DNA of 64,000 nucleotides from Campylobacter ornithocola (GTDB lineage Bacteria; Campylobacterota; Campylobacteria; Campylobacterales; Campylobacteraceae): NCBI RefSeq assembly GCF_013201605.1, contig NZ_CP053848.1, positions 1,240,001 to 1,304,000 of the forward strand, read 5' to 3'. Shown piece by piece: positions 48,031 to 56,885 of this stretch (position 1 is its first letter; each line of letters starts with the position of its first letter). The notes under the pieces were generated by a model. It saw only the letters and a program-made list of their open reading frames with translations, ran no database searches and was not told where the DNA came from. The position numbers and the translations under genes were made by a program.

Positions 48031-49535
48031 TTAGAAATTAAAATAAATAAATTCAGTATAAGGAATTACTCCTAAAATAAATATAGATGTATATAAGAAA
48101 AATATAACAACTAAAATATAAAATACATTTGGTTTCATAACATTAGTTTTTTCAATACTATTTTTAAACCCAACACATAAAATCATACAAACGATGATGT
48201 AAATTAAAGTTTCATTACTACCATTGATGGAAGCCAAAGTATGTTTCCATCTTGAATAAAACCTGTACGGCAATTCCACCCAAGTTATACCAAACATAGC
48301 CTTTAATAAATTTATAGCTCCTTGGATATTCTCACTTCTAAAAAATATCCACGCAAGATTAATAAAATTAAAAGTTATAAACCATGCAAATATTTTATAA
48401 ACAATATTTTCTTTAAATTTAGCATTTGGGATTATAAATGTATATATTCTATGAAGCACCATAGCTAATCCATGCAATACTCCCCATATCACAAAACCCC
48501 ATCCAGCTCCATGCCATACTCCACTAACAAAAGCCACTATAAAAAGATTTCTTAAATTTATAATCTTAGAAATCCTATTGCCGCCTAAAGGTATATATAA
48601 ATAATCTTTTAAAAATTTACCTAATGTTATATGCCATCTTCTCCAAAAATCACTTATGTTCAATGCTTTATAAGGAGAATTAAAATTAATAGGAAGTTTT
48701 ATACTAAAAAATAAAGCTATACCTATAGCCATATCGCAATATCCACTAAAATCAAAATAAAGTTGAAAAGTATAAGATAAAGAAGTTGCCCAAGCTTCAA
48801 AAATATTTAAAGCACCTCCATTTTCAACTATCTTAAACCCTGCATTAGCCCAAAGTGCAAAAGAATCGGCAATATATACTTTCTTAAATAAACCCATAGA
48901 AAATATAAATAATCCTTTAGCTATATTTTCCCAATTAATAAGAATGGAATTGTCCCAAAGCATACTCTTAAATTGAGGCATCATTTCTTTATGATGTACT
49001 ATTGGACCTGCTATAAGCTGAGGAAAAAATGTTATGAACAAAGCATAATCTAAAATATTTATTTTGTATGTATTTTCACTTTTTAAACTTTCTATATTTG
49101 TTCTTTTATAACAATCTACTAAAAAAGCAATTTGTTGAAAAGTAAAAAAAGATATAGCTAAAGGTAATAATATATGTGGCAAAGGAATATTAAAATCTAG
49201 TTGGGTTATTTGAAAAAATACATTAAAATTTTCTAAAAGAAAATCAGTGTATTTAAAAAAAGCAAGTAAAGCTAAATTAAAAAACACACCACTATAAAAT
49301 AACAATTTTACTTTTTTTCTATTAAGTAAAATTAAATTTGCAAGATAAAAATTCACACCCATAGAAAGCAATAAAATCAAAACATATTCAACCTTCCAAA
49401 AAGCATAAAAAAATAAACTTGCTAAGACTAAAAATAATTTTGCGCTTTGAATATGATTAAATTTTTAAGCATATAAAATATAATTAAAACTATAGGTAAA
49501 AATATAAATATAAATTCATAAGAACTAAAAACCAT
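48031..49535 (-). pseudogene. MBOAT-family O-acyltransferase, frameshifted near its N-terminus
   Basis: From ATG 49535 the first 35 codons read a classic MBOAT start (VFSSYEFIFIFLPIVLIIFY) and then hit TAG at 49430–49428. Shifting by one base gives LVLASLFFYAFWKVEYVLIL and an open frame to the stop at 48031, with WRRWHITLGKFLKDYLYIPLGGNR-type and catalytic-His WHGAGWGFVIWGVLHG motifs. One T is missing in a T5 run (49434–49430, minus strand); T6 would restore about 500 aa. The start abuts the waaF stop with CAGGAG upstream. It may be a true mutation, a short-tract switch or a sequencing error. A shortened protein might start inside, but would lack helix 1. Confidence 0.85.
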
Positions 49536-50456
49536 TTATACTCCTGAAAAATTTCTTGCTAAATTTATCACCACATCAGGCTTTAAATCTTTCATGCATT
49601 TGTGGTGTTTTAAAGGGCAGACCTTTTGCATACAAGGCATACAAGCTAGATCAAGATGAGCTATTTTAGCATTTTCTTGCCAAGGCGATGTTTGGCTGAA
49701 TTTGGTCGAGCCAAAAACAGCCACCGTTTTTACCCCATAAGCTGCACCTATATGCATAGGACCACTATCATTTGTGATGAGTAAATCAAGCATAGAAATA
49801 TTTTTACATAAAGTATAAATACTAGTTTTACCACAAAGATTTTTTGCTTTTATGCCTTCTTTTAAAAGATAATGCTCAATTTCATCACAAATTTCTCTCT
49901 CACTTTCTACTCCAAAGATTAAAATTTGATGAGTGGAGCTAAATTCTTTTGCTACCCTTGCAAAATAGCTCGCTTCCCATCTTTTCGCACTTCCAAAATG
50001 TGCACCTGGGTTTATACCTAAAATTTTTTGAGTTGATTTTGCTTTTATAGGGAGTTTTAAAGCATTTGAAGTGGCTTTAAAATTTAAAGCTTTTTCTATG
50101 AAATTTAAGTATTTTAAAACTTGATGTTCTTCTTTTAGAATATTTTTATCAAAATAAAATCTTTTCTTTGTTTTGATTAGATTTAAAACAATCTTACTTG
50201 AAAATGCCGAGCGAAATGAAAAAGCTAGATCAAATTTACCAAGATTTTTTCTAGCTTGTAAAATCTGCCTATATCTTTGCTTTTTATTTTCTACTAAAAT
50301 TTGAGCATTTTCAAAGCGTTTAAAAAGCTCTGTACTTACAAAAGAACCATAAAAAGTAAATTTAGCTTGGGGGTATTTTTCTTTTATAGCATAAATAGCC
50401 ACACTAGACATCACCGCATCTCCAAGCCAAGTAGGAAGGTTGATAAAAATATTCAT
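49536..50456 (-). CDS. waaF: LPS/LOS heptosyltransferase II
   Basis: 306 aa GT9 enzyme adding the second L,D-heptose to the LOS inner core. N-terminal MNIFINLPTWLGDAVMSSVA (GDxxMS-type), GINPGAHFGSAKRW, and the ADP-heptose-binding ITNDSGPMHIGAAYGVKTVAVFGST. It marks one end of the Campylobacter LOS locus. It is divergent from a GT2 gene across 52 bp and is followed without a gap by the MBOAT gene. Confidence 0.95.
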   Translation of the reverse strand: MNIFINLPTWLGDAVMSSVAIYAIKEKYPQAKFTFYGSFVSTELFKRFENAQILVENKKQRYRQILQARKNLGKFDLAFSFRSAFSSKIVLNLIKTKKRFYFDKNILKEEHQVLKYLNFIEKALNFKATSNALKLPIKAKSTQKILGINPGAHFGSAKRWEASYFARVAKEFSSTHQILIFGVESEREICDEIEHYLLKEGIKAKNLCGKTSIYTLCKNISMLDLLITNDSGPMHIGAAYGVKTVAVFGSTKFSQTSPWQENAKIAHLDLACMPCMQKVCPLKHHKCMKDLKPDVVINLARNFSGV

Positions 50457-50478
50457 GATTTTCCTTAAAAATAAAAGC

Positions 50479-50484
50479 TATAAT
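50479..50484 (+). promoter_or_regulatory. -10 box for the GT2 gene
   Basis: TATAAT in AGCTATAATTAT, 25 bases before the ATG, in the 52-bp waaF–GT2 divergent gap. The waaF promoter must overlap it. Confidence 0.5.
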
Positions 50485-50508
50485 TATATCAAAAAATAAA
50501 GAGCTAAA

Positions 50509-51333
50509 ATGAGTCAAATTTCCATCATACTACCAACTTATAATGTAGAAAAATATATAGCTAGAGCATTAGAAAGTTGTATAAACCAAACTTTTAAAGA
50601 TATAGAAATCATTGTAGTAGATGATTGTGGAAGTGATAAAAGTATAGATATAGCCAAAGAATATGCTAGTAAAGATGATAGAATAAAAATCATACATAAT
50701 GAAGAGAATTTAGGGACTTTTGCTAGTAGAAATATAGGTGTATTAAATTCAAGTTCACCCTATATAATGTTTTTAGATCCTGATGATTATTTAGAGCTTA
50801 ATGCTTGTGAAGTTGGGCTTGAAAAAATTAAAAATGTTGATATGGTAGTGTTTGATGCATATGTACATAGGGTGAAATTTAAGAAATTTTATAGATTTAA
50901 GCAAGATGAGTTTTTTAACAAAAATAAATTTTTGGAATTTTTATTTAAGCAAAAGCATTTTTGCTGGAGTGTTTGGGCAAAAGTATATAGGAAAAATTTG
51001 ATTTTAAAAAGTTTTGAATATATTGATTTCAAAGAAAGACTTTGCTATGGAGAGGATGTGCTTTTTAACTATATAAATTTTATGCTAAGTGAGAGTTTTT
51101 TTGTATCGAAAGAATGTATATACCGCTATGAATTTAATGAAAATGGTAGGTATGAAAACAAAAATAAAGAAATTTTATGGCAAAATTACGAGCATAAAAA
51201 GCAAAGTTTAAAACACATTAAAAAATTAGCTAATATTTTTCCATATAAGCATTTTAATGAAAAAATATTAGAAGTTTTAGAAAAAGAAATTTTAGGGTTA
51301 GAGAGTAGGATTTTAAATATACTCGCTTTTTAA
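50509..51333 (+). CDS. Family 2 glycosyltransferase
   Basis: 274 aa, GT-A fold: ISIILPTYNVEKYIARALES, VVDDCGSDKS, and metal-binding FLDPDDY (DxD-like). It most resembles LOS outer-core GT2 enzymes next to waaF/waaC in other Campylobacter (Cj1136/Cj1138 kind). Donor and acceptor unknown; the DPDDY class often uses UDP-Gal, UDP-Glc or UDP-HexNAc. It is the only intact plus-strand gene between waaF and the IS remnant. Its end overlaps legF by 21 bases, convergently. Confidence 0.9.
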   Translation: MSQISIILPTYNVEKYIARALESCINQTFKDIEIIVVDDCGSDKSIDIAKEYASKDDRIKIIHNEENLGTFASRNIGVLNSSSPYIMFLDPDDYLELNACEVGLEKIKNVDMVVFDAYVHRVKFKKFYRFKQDEFFNKNKFLEFLFKQKHFCWSVWAKVYRKNLILKSFEYIDFKERLCYGEDVLFNYINFMLSESFFVSKECIYRYEFNENGRYENKNKEILWQNYEHKKQSLKHIKKLANIFPYKHFNEKILEVLEKEILGLESRILNILAF

Positions 51334-52029
51334 CAACAAACTAGCCATTTTCAAATCATAATCCGTATCAATATCTATAGAATAAATAGACTCCATTTTA
51401 TAAGCAAAACTATTTGGCATAAAAAAACCTTTATATTGCATAAATTCTTTTATTTTTGCTATATAAATAGCACCATTAAGTCTGTAATATTTTTCTAAAT
51501 CCTGTGAGCGTAAATTTTTAATCTCTGAAGACAAAAATAAATCCATAGCACCATTTTCTGGTATGGTATTGCTCCAAAGAGGAGAGTGTTCACACTCACA
51601 AACGCTAATTACAGAATTAGCTTTTTTCTTAAAAAATAAATCCAATGCCTCATCAATATGTTTATTATTTCTCAAAGGACTTGTAGGTTGTAACAAAACA
51701 ATATATTTAAAACTTATATTTTTATTAGCATAAAAATCAATAATATTTTTTATAACATCAAAAGAAGATGATGTATCATCTGATAAAGATCTATCTCTTA
51801 AATAAGGCACTTGCGCTCCATATTGCATTGCTATCTTTGCATATTCTTGAGAATCTGTGCTAACTATAACATTTTTTATATATTTAGACTTTAAAGCAGC
51901 TTCAATACTCCATGCAATTAAAGGTTTGTTCTTTAAAATTTTAATGTTTTTGTGAACAAGACGCTTACTTCCACTACGCGCGGGAATGATAGCCAAAATC
52001 TTATTTAAATCATTCTCAATTATTTGCAT
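51313..52029 (-). CDS. legF: CMP-nonulosonate cytidylyltransferase (CMP-legionaminic acid synthetase type)
   Basis: 238 aa from ATG 52029. Activates a nonulosonic acid with CTP. Signature ILAIIPARSGSKRLVHKNI, YIVLLQPTSPLRNNKHIDEA and the C-terminal YSIDIDTDYDLKMA. I chose ATG 52029 (AAAAGG nine bases upstream, overlapping the ptmE stop) because the in-frame TTG at 52056 sits on its own SD. The pathway neighbours favour CMP-legionaminate over CMP-sialate, though the sequence alone does not decide. Last gene of the eight-gene cluster. Confidence 0.85.
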   Translation of the reverse strand: MQIIENDLNKILAIIPARSGSKRLVHKNIKILKNKPLIAWSIEAALKSKYIKNVIVSTDSQEYAKIAMQYGAQVPYLRDRSLSDDTSSSFDVIKNIIDFYANKNISFKYIVLLQPTSPLRNNKHIDEALDLFFKKKANSVISVCECEHSPLWSNTIPENGAMDLFLSSEIKNLRSQDLEKYYRLNGAIYIAKIKEFMQYKGFFMPNSFAYKMESIYSIDIDTDYDLKMASLLLKSEYI

Positions 52030-53047
52030 CAATAATCGCCTTTTCGTATTCTTCAAGCCTTCCTATATCAATCCAATAATCTTGCAATATATAAGAATTT
52101 ATTTTTATTTTTTTATCTAACAATCGCTTAATCAAATTAGGCATATCCAAATACACATCTTTTTTGATATACTTTAAAACTTCTGGTTCTAATACATAAA
52201 TTCCAGCACTAACTAAAAATTTCTGCATAGGCTTTTCTTCTATATCTTTTATATCATTGTTAGAAATTTTCACAACACCATAAGGAATTTGATACTCAAA
52301 TTCTCTAAGTACCACACTCATCATCGCTTTACTTTTTTTATGCTCTTGAACAAGTTGATCAAAATCAAGCTTAGTTAAAATATCTCCATTCATAACAATA
52401 AATGATTTTTTCATATCTTTTATCAAAGACAAAGCTCCAGCAGTACCAAGTTTTTGTTTTTCTTTAACATAAGAAATTTCAACACCTAAACTTTTACCTT
52501 CTTGAAAATAATCACAAATAACTTCTTTTTTATAATTTACACAAAATATAAATTTTTTAAAACCTTGCTCTTTGAAATTTAAAACAATATTTTCAAGTAT
52601 TGGTTTTTTACCTATTTTTAACATAGGTTTTGGAGTATTTTTAGTAAGTTCACCCAATCTACTTCCAAGACCTCCAACCATTAGAACTACTTCATTTTCA
52701 AAACTTTTTTCTTTAAGAATTGAAGCAATAGATTTTATAGCTATAACTTCATTTTCACTATTTAAGACGGGAAAATCATAAATATCAGTTTGACTAGCTA
52801 ATTTTAAAAGCTCTTCTTTGCTTATATTTTCTTTAATAGTTAGCGAATTCTTAGTATAAATTGTTTCTATACTATCTTCAAGCTTTTTACCATTTAATAA
52901 AGCCCTTCTAATGTTAGAATCACTAATTACACCTAAAAATTTATCATTTTCTACCACTAAAGCTATTCTAACACGCTCGCTACCTATAATTTTTAAAGCT
53001 TCTTGAATACTTGCATTTTTAGTAAGTTTTAATTTTTCAATACTCAT
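52016..53047 (-). CDS. ptmE: CBS-domain nucleotidyltransferase (PtmE-type glucosamine-1-phosphate guanylyltransferase)
   Basis: 343 aa. Two N-terminal CBS motifs (about residues 1–120; KFLGVISDSNIRRALL) are followed by a sugar-nucleotidyltransferase domain: VVLMVGGLGSRLGELTKNTPKPMLKI. In C. jejuni PtmE makes GDP-GlcN, the first committed step of the GDP-based legionaminic acid route. The same CBS–NTase fusion is what is seen here. Overlaps legG by four bases. Nucleotide preference (GTP) is inferred from family. Confidence 0.85.
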   Translation of the reverse strand: MSIEKLKLTKNASIQEALKIIGSERVRIALVVENDKFLGVISDSNIRRALLNGKKLEDSIETIYTKNSLTIKENISKEELLKLASQTDIYDFPVLNSENEVIAIKSIASILKEKSFENEVVLMVGGLGSRLGELTKNTPKPMLKIGKKPILENIVLNFKEQGFKKFIFCVNYKKEVICDYFQEGKSLGVEISYVKEKQKLGTAGALSLIKDMKKSFIVMNGDILTKLDFDQLVQEHKKSKAMMSVVLREFEYQIPYGVVKISNNDIKDIEEKPMQKFLVSAGIYVLEPEVLKYIKKDVYLDMPNLIKRLLDKKIKINSYILQDYWIDIGRLEEYEKAIIDANN

Positions 53048-54201
53048 TGCATATCCACAAATTTTTTATATAAAATTTTTTCCAAAGAAATATTTTTTAA
53101 AATATCCTTTATCATTAGACTTGTATTTTTACCTTCACATTCAAAAGGATTAATGAAATTTTTTAGCTTATTTTGATATTCTTTGGTATTAGCATACAAA
53201 AACGCTTGTTTTAAATGATAAATATCACAATTTATAATATTATCGGCCAAAATTCTTCCTTCTTGCCTGTTGCCTATATTGATACAAGGAATTCTTAAAA
53301 AAGGACTTTCGCAAATTCCACTAGAGCTATTTCCTATAAGCATATTTGCTATCTTCATTAAACTTAAGTATCTTTTAGAGCCCAAATTATCAAATAACTT
53401 TGCCTTATGAGATTGTTTTATACAATACTCATTTAAAAGCTCATTAATATATAAACCATTCTCATCAGCATTTGCTTTCGTAAAAATTAAAGTAGAATTT
53501 TCCAAACTATCTAAAAATTCAAGCAATAATTTTATTTCTTTTTTAACGCTTGATTTTTGTATCGTTTGAGGATGATAAGTTATTAAATATATATTTTCAG
53601 TAAATATAAAATTCAATTCTTTTTGCAAATCTTCCTTACTTAGAAAAATCATATTCTTGATATTTTCTCCACCTAAAGAACCTACATTAAAAACTCTATC
53701 TTCACTTTCTCCAAGTTGCAAAATTCTATTTGCATAAGTTTGAGTACTAACAAAATGCAAATGCGCCATTTTACTAATAGCATGCCTAATGCTATCATCA
53801 ATAGCTCCCAAAGTAAGCTCTCCTCCGCAAAGATGTGCTAAGGGAATTTGCATAAGCAAACAAGTACTAGCACAAGAGAGCATTTCATATCTATCGCCCA
53901 ATATCACTACAATATCAGGTTTTAATTCTTCAAAAGCTTCGCAAAGTGAAATTTGCAAAAGCCCCATACTTTTACAAATACCTACACTATTATTACCATT
54001 AAGCAAAATGGGAATTTTTTTATCTATTTTAAATTCCTTTTCAATTTCTTGATAAGTAAAACCAAAATCTTGACTTAAATGAGCTGCTGTAACAATAAGC
54101 TGCAAAGTTAATTCATTATCTTGTTTGATGTATTTGCATAAATTTCTTAACAAATACCACTCAGCTCTAGTGCCACTAATAATACAAATTTTTCTATTCA
54201 T
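53044..54201 (-). CDS. legG: NeuC/LegG-type NDP-sugar 2-epimerase (hydrolysing)
   Basis: 385 aa. MNRKICIISGTRAEWYLLRNL, LGDRYEMLSCA, HLCGGELTLGAIDDSIRHAISKMAHLHF and GNSSSGICESPFLRIPCINIGNRQEGR are the NeuC/LegG signatures. It would hydrolyse and epimerise GDP-2,4-diacetamido-trideoxyglucose to the mannose-form sugar used by LegI. The start is ATG 54201, overlapping the legI stop; the TTG one codon upstream is unneeded. Confidence 0.88.
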   Translation of the reverse strand: MNRKICIISGTRAEWYLLRNLCKYIKQDNELTLQLIVTAAHLSQDFGFTYQEIEKEFKIDKKIPILLNGNNSVGICKSMGLLQISLCEAFEELKPDIVVILGDRYEMLSCASTCLLMQIPLAHLCGGELTLGAIDDSIRHAISKMAHLHFVSTQTYANRILQLGESEDRVFNVGSLGGENIKNMIFLSKEDLQKELNFIFTENIYLITYHPQTIQKSSVKKEIKLLLEFLDSLENSTLIFTKANADENGLYINELLNEYCIKQSHKAKLFDNLGSKRYLSLMKIANMLIGNSSSGICESPFLRIPCINIGNRQEGRILADNIINCDIYHLKQAFLYANTKEYQNKLKNFINPFECEGKNTSLMIKDILKNISLEKILYKKFVDMQ

Positions 54202-55204
54202 CAATTAACTCATCTTCAGCATATTCTCTACTAGCAATTTTACCTAAATATTTATCATATTCCATAGCACAAATTCCATCCCCTGGTCGCTTTGTAGTAA
54301 GGTTTTCTTCGCTAAAACATTCGCCTTTTTTTATAGCTTTTTTAGCCACAAGAGACTTTCTAGCAATGACTTTATTTTTGCTTTCGCTTTTACTTGGAAT
54401 TTTAATACCATCTCCAAAAGCTTGTTCTAACTCTCTTATAGATTTAATCATAGCTTTTAATTCTTCAGGTTCTAAGGATGCTTGATGATCAGGCCCTTGC
54501 ATACTTTTATCTAAAGTAAAATGTTTTTCTATCACGCAAGCTCCCATAGCTACAGCTGCTATAGGTATAGTTATACCCAAAGTGTGATCAGAATATCCCA
54601 CAGGCAAGCAAAAAGCTTTTTTTAAGGTTTGCATAGCCCTTAAATTTACATCTTCAAAAGGCGTAGGGTATTCAGTGTTACAATGTAAAATGATGATTTT
54701 ATCTCTTTGGGTTCCATTTTGCACCAAAATATCTAAAACTTTTTCAATCTCACCTAAAGTAGCCATTCCAGTTGATAAGATGATATTTTTATTAAAACTA
54801 GCAATTTTTTTTAAGTAAGGAAGGTTGGTTAATTCTCCGCTTGGAATTTTAAAAATTTCTATATCAAACTTTACAAGCAAATCAATACTTTCTAAGTCAA
54901 AAGCAGTAGAAAGAAATTTAATATTAAATTTTTTACAATGTTCTATTAAAATTTCATGATCTTGTTTAGAAAGTTCTAATTTTTTAACCATATCAAGCTG
55001 GCTTTGATTTTCATCAGTAGTTTGGAGTTGATACTCTGCTTTTTTAGCATTTTTGCTTATGCAATTTTTAGCTACAAAAGTTTGAAATTTCACAAAATCA
55101 GCCCCAGCTTCACTAGCTACTTCTATAAGCCTTTTGGCTAAATTTATATCGCCATTATGATTAACTCCAGCTTCTGCTATGATTAAGGTTTTATTGTATT
55201 TCAT
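54194..55204 (-). CDS. legI: N-acetylneuraminate/legionaminate synthase
   Basis: 336 aa NeuB-family enzyme condensing a diacetamido-hexose with PEP. TIM barrel start LIIAEAGVNHNGDINLAKRL, FQTF, LSTGMATLGEIEKVLDIL, HCNTEYPTPFEDVN, GYSDHTLG and EKHFTLDKSMQGPDHQAS. The C-terminal SAF/antifreeze-like domain has KRPGDGI. Closest to LegI/NeuB2 by neighbourhood. Overlaps the amidotransferase by 14 bases. Confidence 0.9.
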   Translation of the reverse strand: MKYNKTLIIAEAGVNHNGDINLAKRLIEVASEAGADFVKFQTFVAKNCISKNAKKAEYQLQTTDENQSQLDMVKKLELSKQDHEILIEHCKKFNIKFLSTAFDLESIDLLVKFDIEIFKIPSGELTNLPYLKKIASFNKNIILSTGMATLGEIEKVLDILVQNGTQRDKIIILHCNTEYPTPFEDVNLRAMQTLKKAFCLPVGYSDHTLGITIPIAAVAMGACVIEKHFTLDKSMQGPDHQASLEPEELKAMIKSIRELEQAFGDGIKIPSKSESKNKVIARKSLVAKKAIKKGECFSEENLTTKRPGDGICAMEYDKYLGKIASREYAEDELIDE

Positions 55205-56312
55205 TTTTTAATTTATATTCTCCAAATTCGTTCTTATAAAATAACTCTTTATTATAATGCTTTTCTACTATACTCCAAAATTTAGATTTTGAAATACCTA
55301 AAAAATCACAAAAATCTTCTATACATTTATTATCCAAATTATGATCTTTTTGTTTTACAATTTTTACGGCTTCATCTCTGCTTAAAAGTCCATATCTTAT
55401 AAATCTAGCCGCATAATCACTAGCCATGGCATGGCCAAATTTTGGGTATTTCATCCATGGATGAATTAAATAAGCAATACTATCAACTTGATCAAAATTT
55501 TCAGCACAATGTTTCCTGTCCCATTCTCCATTTAAATCACTAAAGCCTCTATTTTTAGCAAAAACATAATTAGAATAAGAATTCCACTTAACAAAATAAC
55601 TCAAGTATATAGGATGAAGATTACCTATATCGTCTTTTTGTGGATCAAAAAACAATTGCAAATTCTCTTCCTTTATTTCATCATCTATAAATTCATTAAT
55701 ATCCAAATCACTCGCTACCCCATTTAAAAAAATACCACTTGCATCAGGAGTTTCGACGTTGTCATTCCCGCCATATTCATATGAAATATTTTCTCCATAG
55801 ACAAGCAAAGGTGTGTTAAATTTCAAAGCCATAGCAAAAGGGTAAGAGTAGATTAATCTATCTATAAACCAAGTAGGTTTTCCATACTTTTCAAAGGTTT
55901 TCAGCATAACTTTTTTTTGAGTTTTTATATCAGGTTTTAAACTTATAAGATGACAACCAAATTCTTCAGAAATATTTTTTAAATTTTTCTTCCCAGCTTC
56001 AGTCATAGTAAAATTATCTTCTACGCTAAATAAAATAGGATTCATTCCTAGTTTCTCTTTCATAATATGTACTTGAAAATGAGAATCTTTACCCCCACTT
56101 ACCGCAATAGCACAATCATACTCACACTTACCATTCATTCTTCTATATTTATCACAAAGTTTTTCTAATTCTTTAAATCTAGCTTCATAATCAATATTTT
56201 CTTTATTTTGATGATTTACACAAGCTGAACAAATATTTTTTCCATTTTTATCTTTACTAAATTTTATTCCTGGTCTCGTATCTGGCATCACACAATAATC
56301 ACAATATTTCAT
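55191..56312 (-). CDS. N-acetyl sugar amidotransferase (WbpG/PseA/PtmG-like)
   Basis: 373 aa. An N-terminal Cys pair region (YCDYCVMPDTRPGIKF, CSACVNHQ) and an ATP-PPase loop IAVSGGKDSHFQVHIMKEKLG define the family that turns an N-acetyl group into an acetamidino group using ammonia. In C. jejuni such proteins make acetamidino forms of pseudaminic and legionaminic acid on flagellin (PseA, PtmG). Its place inside a leg operon suggests the final sugar carries an acetamidino group. The glutaminase partner (HisH-like) is not in the window. Confidence 0.85.
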   Translation of the reverse strand: MKYCDYCVMPDTRPGIKFSKDKNGKNICSACVNHQNKENIDYEARFKELEKLCDKYRRMNGKCEYDCAIAVSGGKDSHFQVHIMKEKLGMNPILFSVEDNFTMTEAGKKNLKNISEEFGCHLISLKPDIKTQKKVMLKTFEKYGKPTWFIDRLIYSYPFAMALKFNTPLLVYGENISYEYGGNDNVETPDASGIFLNGVASDLDINEFIDDEIKEENLQLFFDPQKDDIGNLHPIYLSYFVKWNSYSNYVFAKNRGFSDLNGEWDRKHCAENFDQVDSIAYLIHPWMKYPKFGHAMASDYAARFIRYGLLSRDEAVKIVKQKDHNLDNKCIEDFCDFLGISKSKFWSIVEKHYNKELFYKNEFGEYKLKNEIQ

Positions 56313-56314
56313 CG

Positions 56315-56878
56315 TTATACTCCTTTCATATATACTATACTATTTTCATCTAAAATACTACCATGTTTTAAATGAGTATTTGACCCTAAAAAACTATGCT
56401 GCTTTATCAAACAACCCCCATTAACAACACTAGCTGTACTAATATGACAAAAATTTTCAATTATAACATCATGTTCAACCAATGCCTTTGAATTTATTAT
56501 ACAACCTTTACCTACCTTGACATTTGTATTTACCAAGGCATGATGCATTATTATACTTGCCTCATCAATAAAAGATCTTTTTGACACATGAGCAAGCGGC
56601 GAAATAATAGTTGGCAATCTAAAACCTATAGTTTTCAACTTATCATAAATTTGCACTCTTGGCAATGAAGTTTTAATTTGTCCAATACCAATTAAGGCAT
56701 ATTTATATTCTTTAAATAATTTTTTTAAATCATCATCATTCCCAAGCAATGGATAATACGCACTTTCTATACCATTATCCACAAAACCAGCAATTTCAAA
56801 TTTACCCTCAAGCTCTATAACTTCCATACACGCTCTTGCATGTCCTCCAGCTCCAATAATGATTATTTTTTCTTTCAC
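56315..56878 (-). CDS. NeuD/LegH-like sugar acyltransferase
   Basis: 187 aa from GTG 56878 (TAGGA five bases upstream, just after the legB stop). An N-terminal Rossmann-like PglD/NeuD domain (KEKIIIIGAGGHARACMEVIE) is followed by left-handed beta-helix hexapeptide repeats (SIIMHHALVNTNVKVGKGCI). The family N-acetylates 4-amino sugars (PglD, LegH) or O-acetylates sialic acid (NeuD). Between legB and the later leg genes, LegH, acting on the 4-amino sugar, is the best guess. Confidence 0.8.
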   Translation of the reverse strand: MKEKIIIIGAGGHARACMEVIELEGKFEIAGFVDNGIESAYYPLLGNDDDLKKLFKEYKYALIGIGQIKTSLPRVQIYDKLKTIGFRLPTIISPLAHVSKRSFIDEASIIMHHALVNTNVKVGKGCIINSKALVEHDVIIENFCHISTASVVNGGCLIKQHSFLGSNTHLKHGSILDENSIVYMKGV

Positions 56879-56885
56879 AAAAATC

